Positions 63,941 through 64,000 of a stretch of 64,000 bases of DNA are shown in pieces. Under the pieces are notes generated by a model. The model had not been told where the DNA came from. It worked only from the letters and a program-made list of their open reading frames with translations, and did no database searches. The stretch is from Actinoallomurus soli (GTDB lineage: Bacteria; Actinomycetota; Actinomycetes; Streptosporangiales; Streptosporangiaceae), in contig NZ_JAMXMV010000027.1 of NCBI RefSeq assembly GCF_024055715.1, positions 1-64,000 on the forward strand, read 5' to 3'. A program made the translations under genes and the position numbers. Each line of letters begins with the position of its first letter. Positions within the stretch are counted from its first letter, which is position 1.

Positions 63941-64000
63941 CCGACACACCACGATCGTGAGCCATCGGGAAGGACGGTGGGAACCACGAGGCATCACACG

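Noticed and set aside
1-64000. CRISPR array, tRNA or rRNA genes
   Set aside because: No spaced direct repeats of CRISPR type and no tRNA or rRNA signature sequences noticed on either strand.

Overview
The window is high-GC DNA with GTG/TTG starts, short operon overlaps, F420-type LLM oxidoreductases and LAL/NarL-type regulators. This fits a soil actinomycete chromosome; by inference a Streptosporangiales/Thermomonosporaceae-like lineage, though rank cannot be fixed from the sequence alone. No rRNA, tRNA, CRISPR array, intact insertion sequence or prophage was found.

Layout. (1) 0-13 kb: secreted carbohydrate-active enzymes (GH35 beta-galactosidase with NEW3 and NPCBM modules, PL7 alginate lyase, GH31 with CBM35-like and ricin-B modules). 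Between them lie a TetR/NmrA divergon, an MBL-fold hydrolase, an LLM monooxygenase and a transposase scrap. (2) 13-24 kb: a quinone-oxidoreductase/TetR divergon, a flavin reductase, a divergent NAD-dependent DNA ligase beside a recombinase remnant, a ZIP transporter, a GNAT protein, a GH99-like secreted protein, an SCO6745-type protein and several gene ghosts. (3) 24.5-50 kb: a stress and redox island. It holds DUF2267 proteins, a LAL regulator, an F420 oxidoreductase, a general stress protein, a DUF5335 protein, a seven-gene minus-strand operon (dnaK-grpE-dnaJ/cbpA-cbpM-clpB-thioredoxin-cNMP/TrxR-like flavoprotein), a DUF1931 histone-fold protein, a DsbA-like protein, a zinc-ribbon pair, a SSADH-type aldehyde dehydrogenase, a Gfo/Idh/MocA oxidoreductase, a FUSC membrane protein and a formaldehyde dehydrogenase. 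(4) 50-58.6 kb: a truncated SDR, a NarL-type two-component system, a carboxylesterase, an acyltransferase, a 5-oxoprolinase with a large internal deletion and a cluster of fragments. (5) 58.7-64 kb: PAP2 phosphatase divergent from blaI-M56 peptidase-MFS, then an APC permease and a frame-broken DoxX gene.

Two things stand out. First, the 8.3-kb operon joins the complete Hsp70 system, the disaggregase ClpB and a two-protein thiol-redox module in one tightly overlapping unit, so protein refolding, disaggregation and thiol redox are probably co-produced. Second, the window is unusually rich in decayed genes. I see about fifteen remnants, and several are ghosts of intact genes in the same window (FUSC, DUF2267, LAL HTH, M56), which suggests repeated local duplication, deletion and decay. 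Palindromic operators between divergent genes (4.2, 5.1, 14.1, 59.45 and 62.2/63.56 kb) give testable local regulatory circuits.
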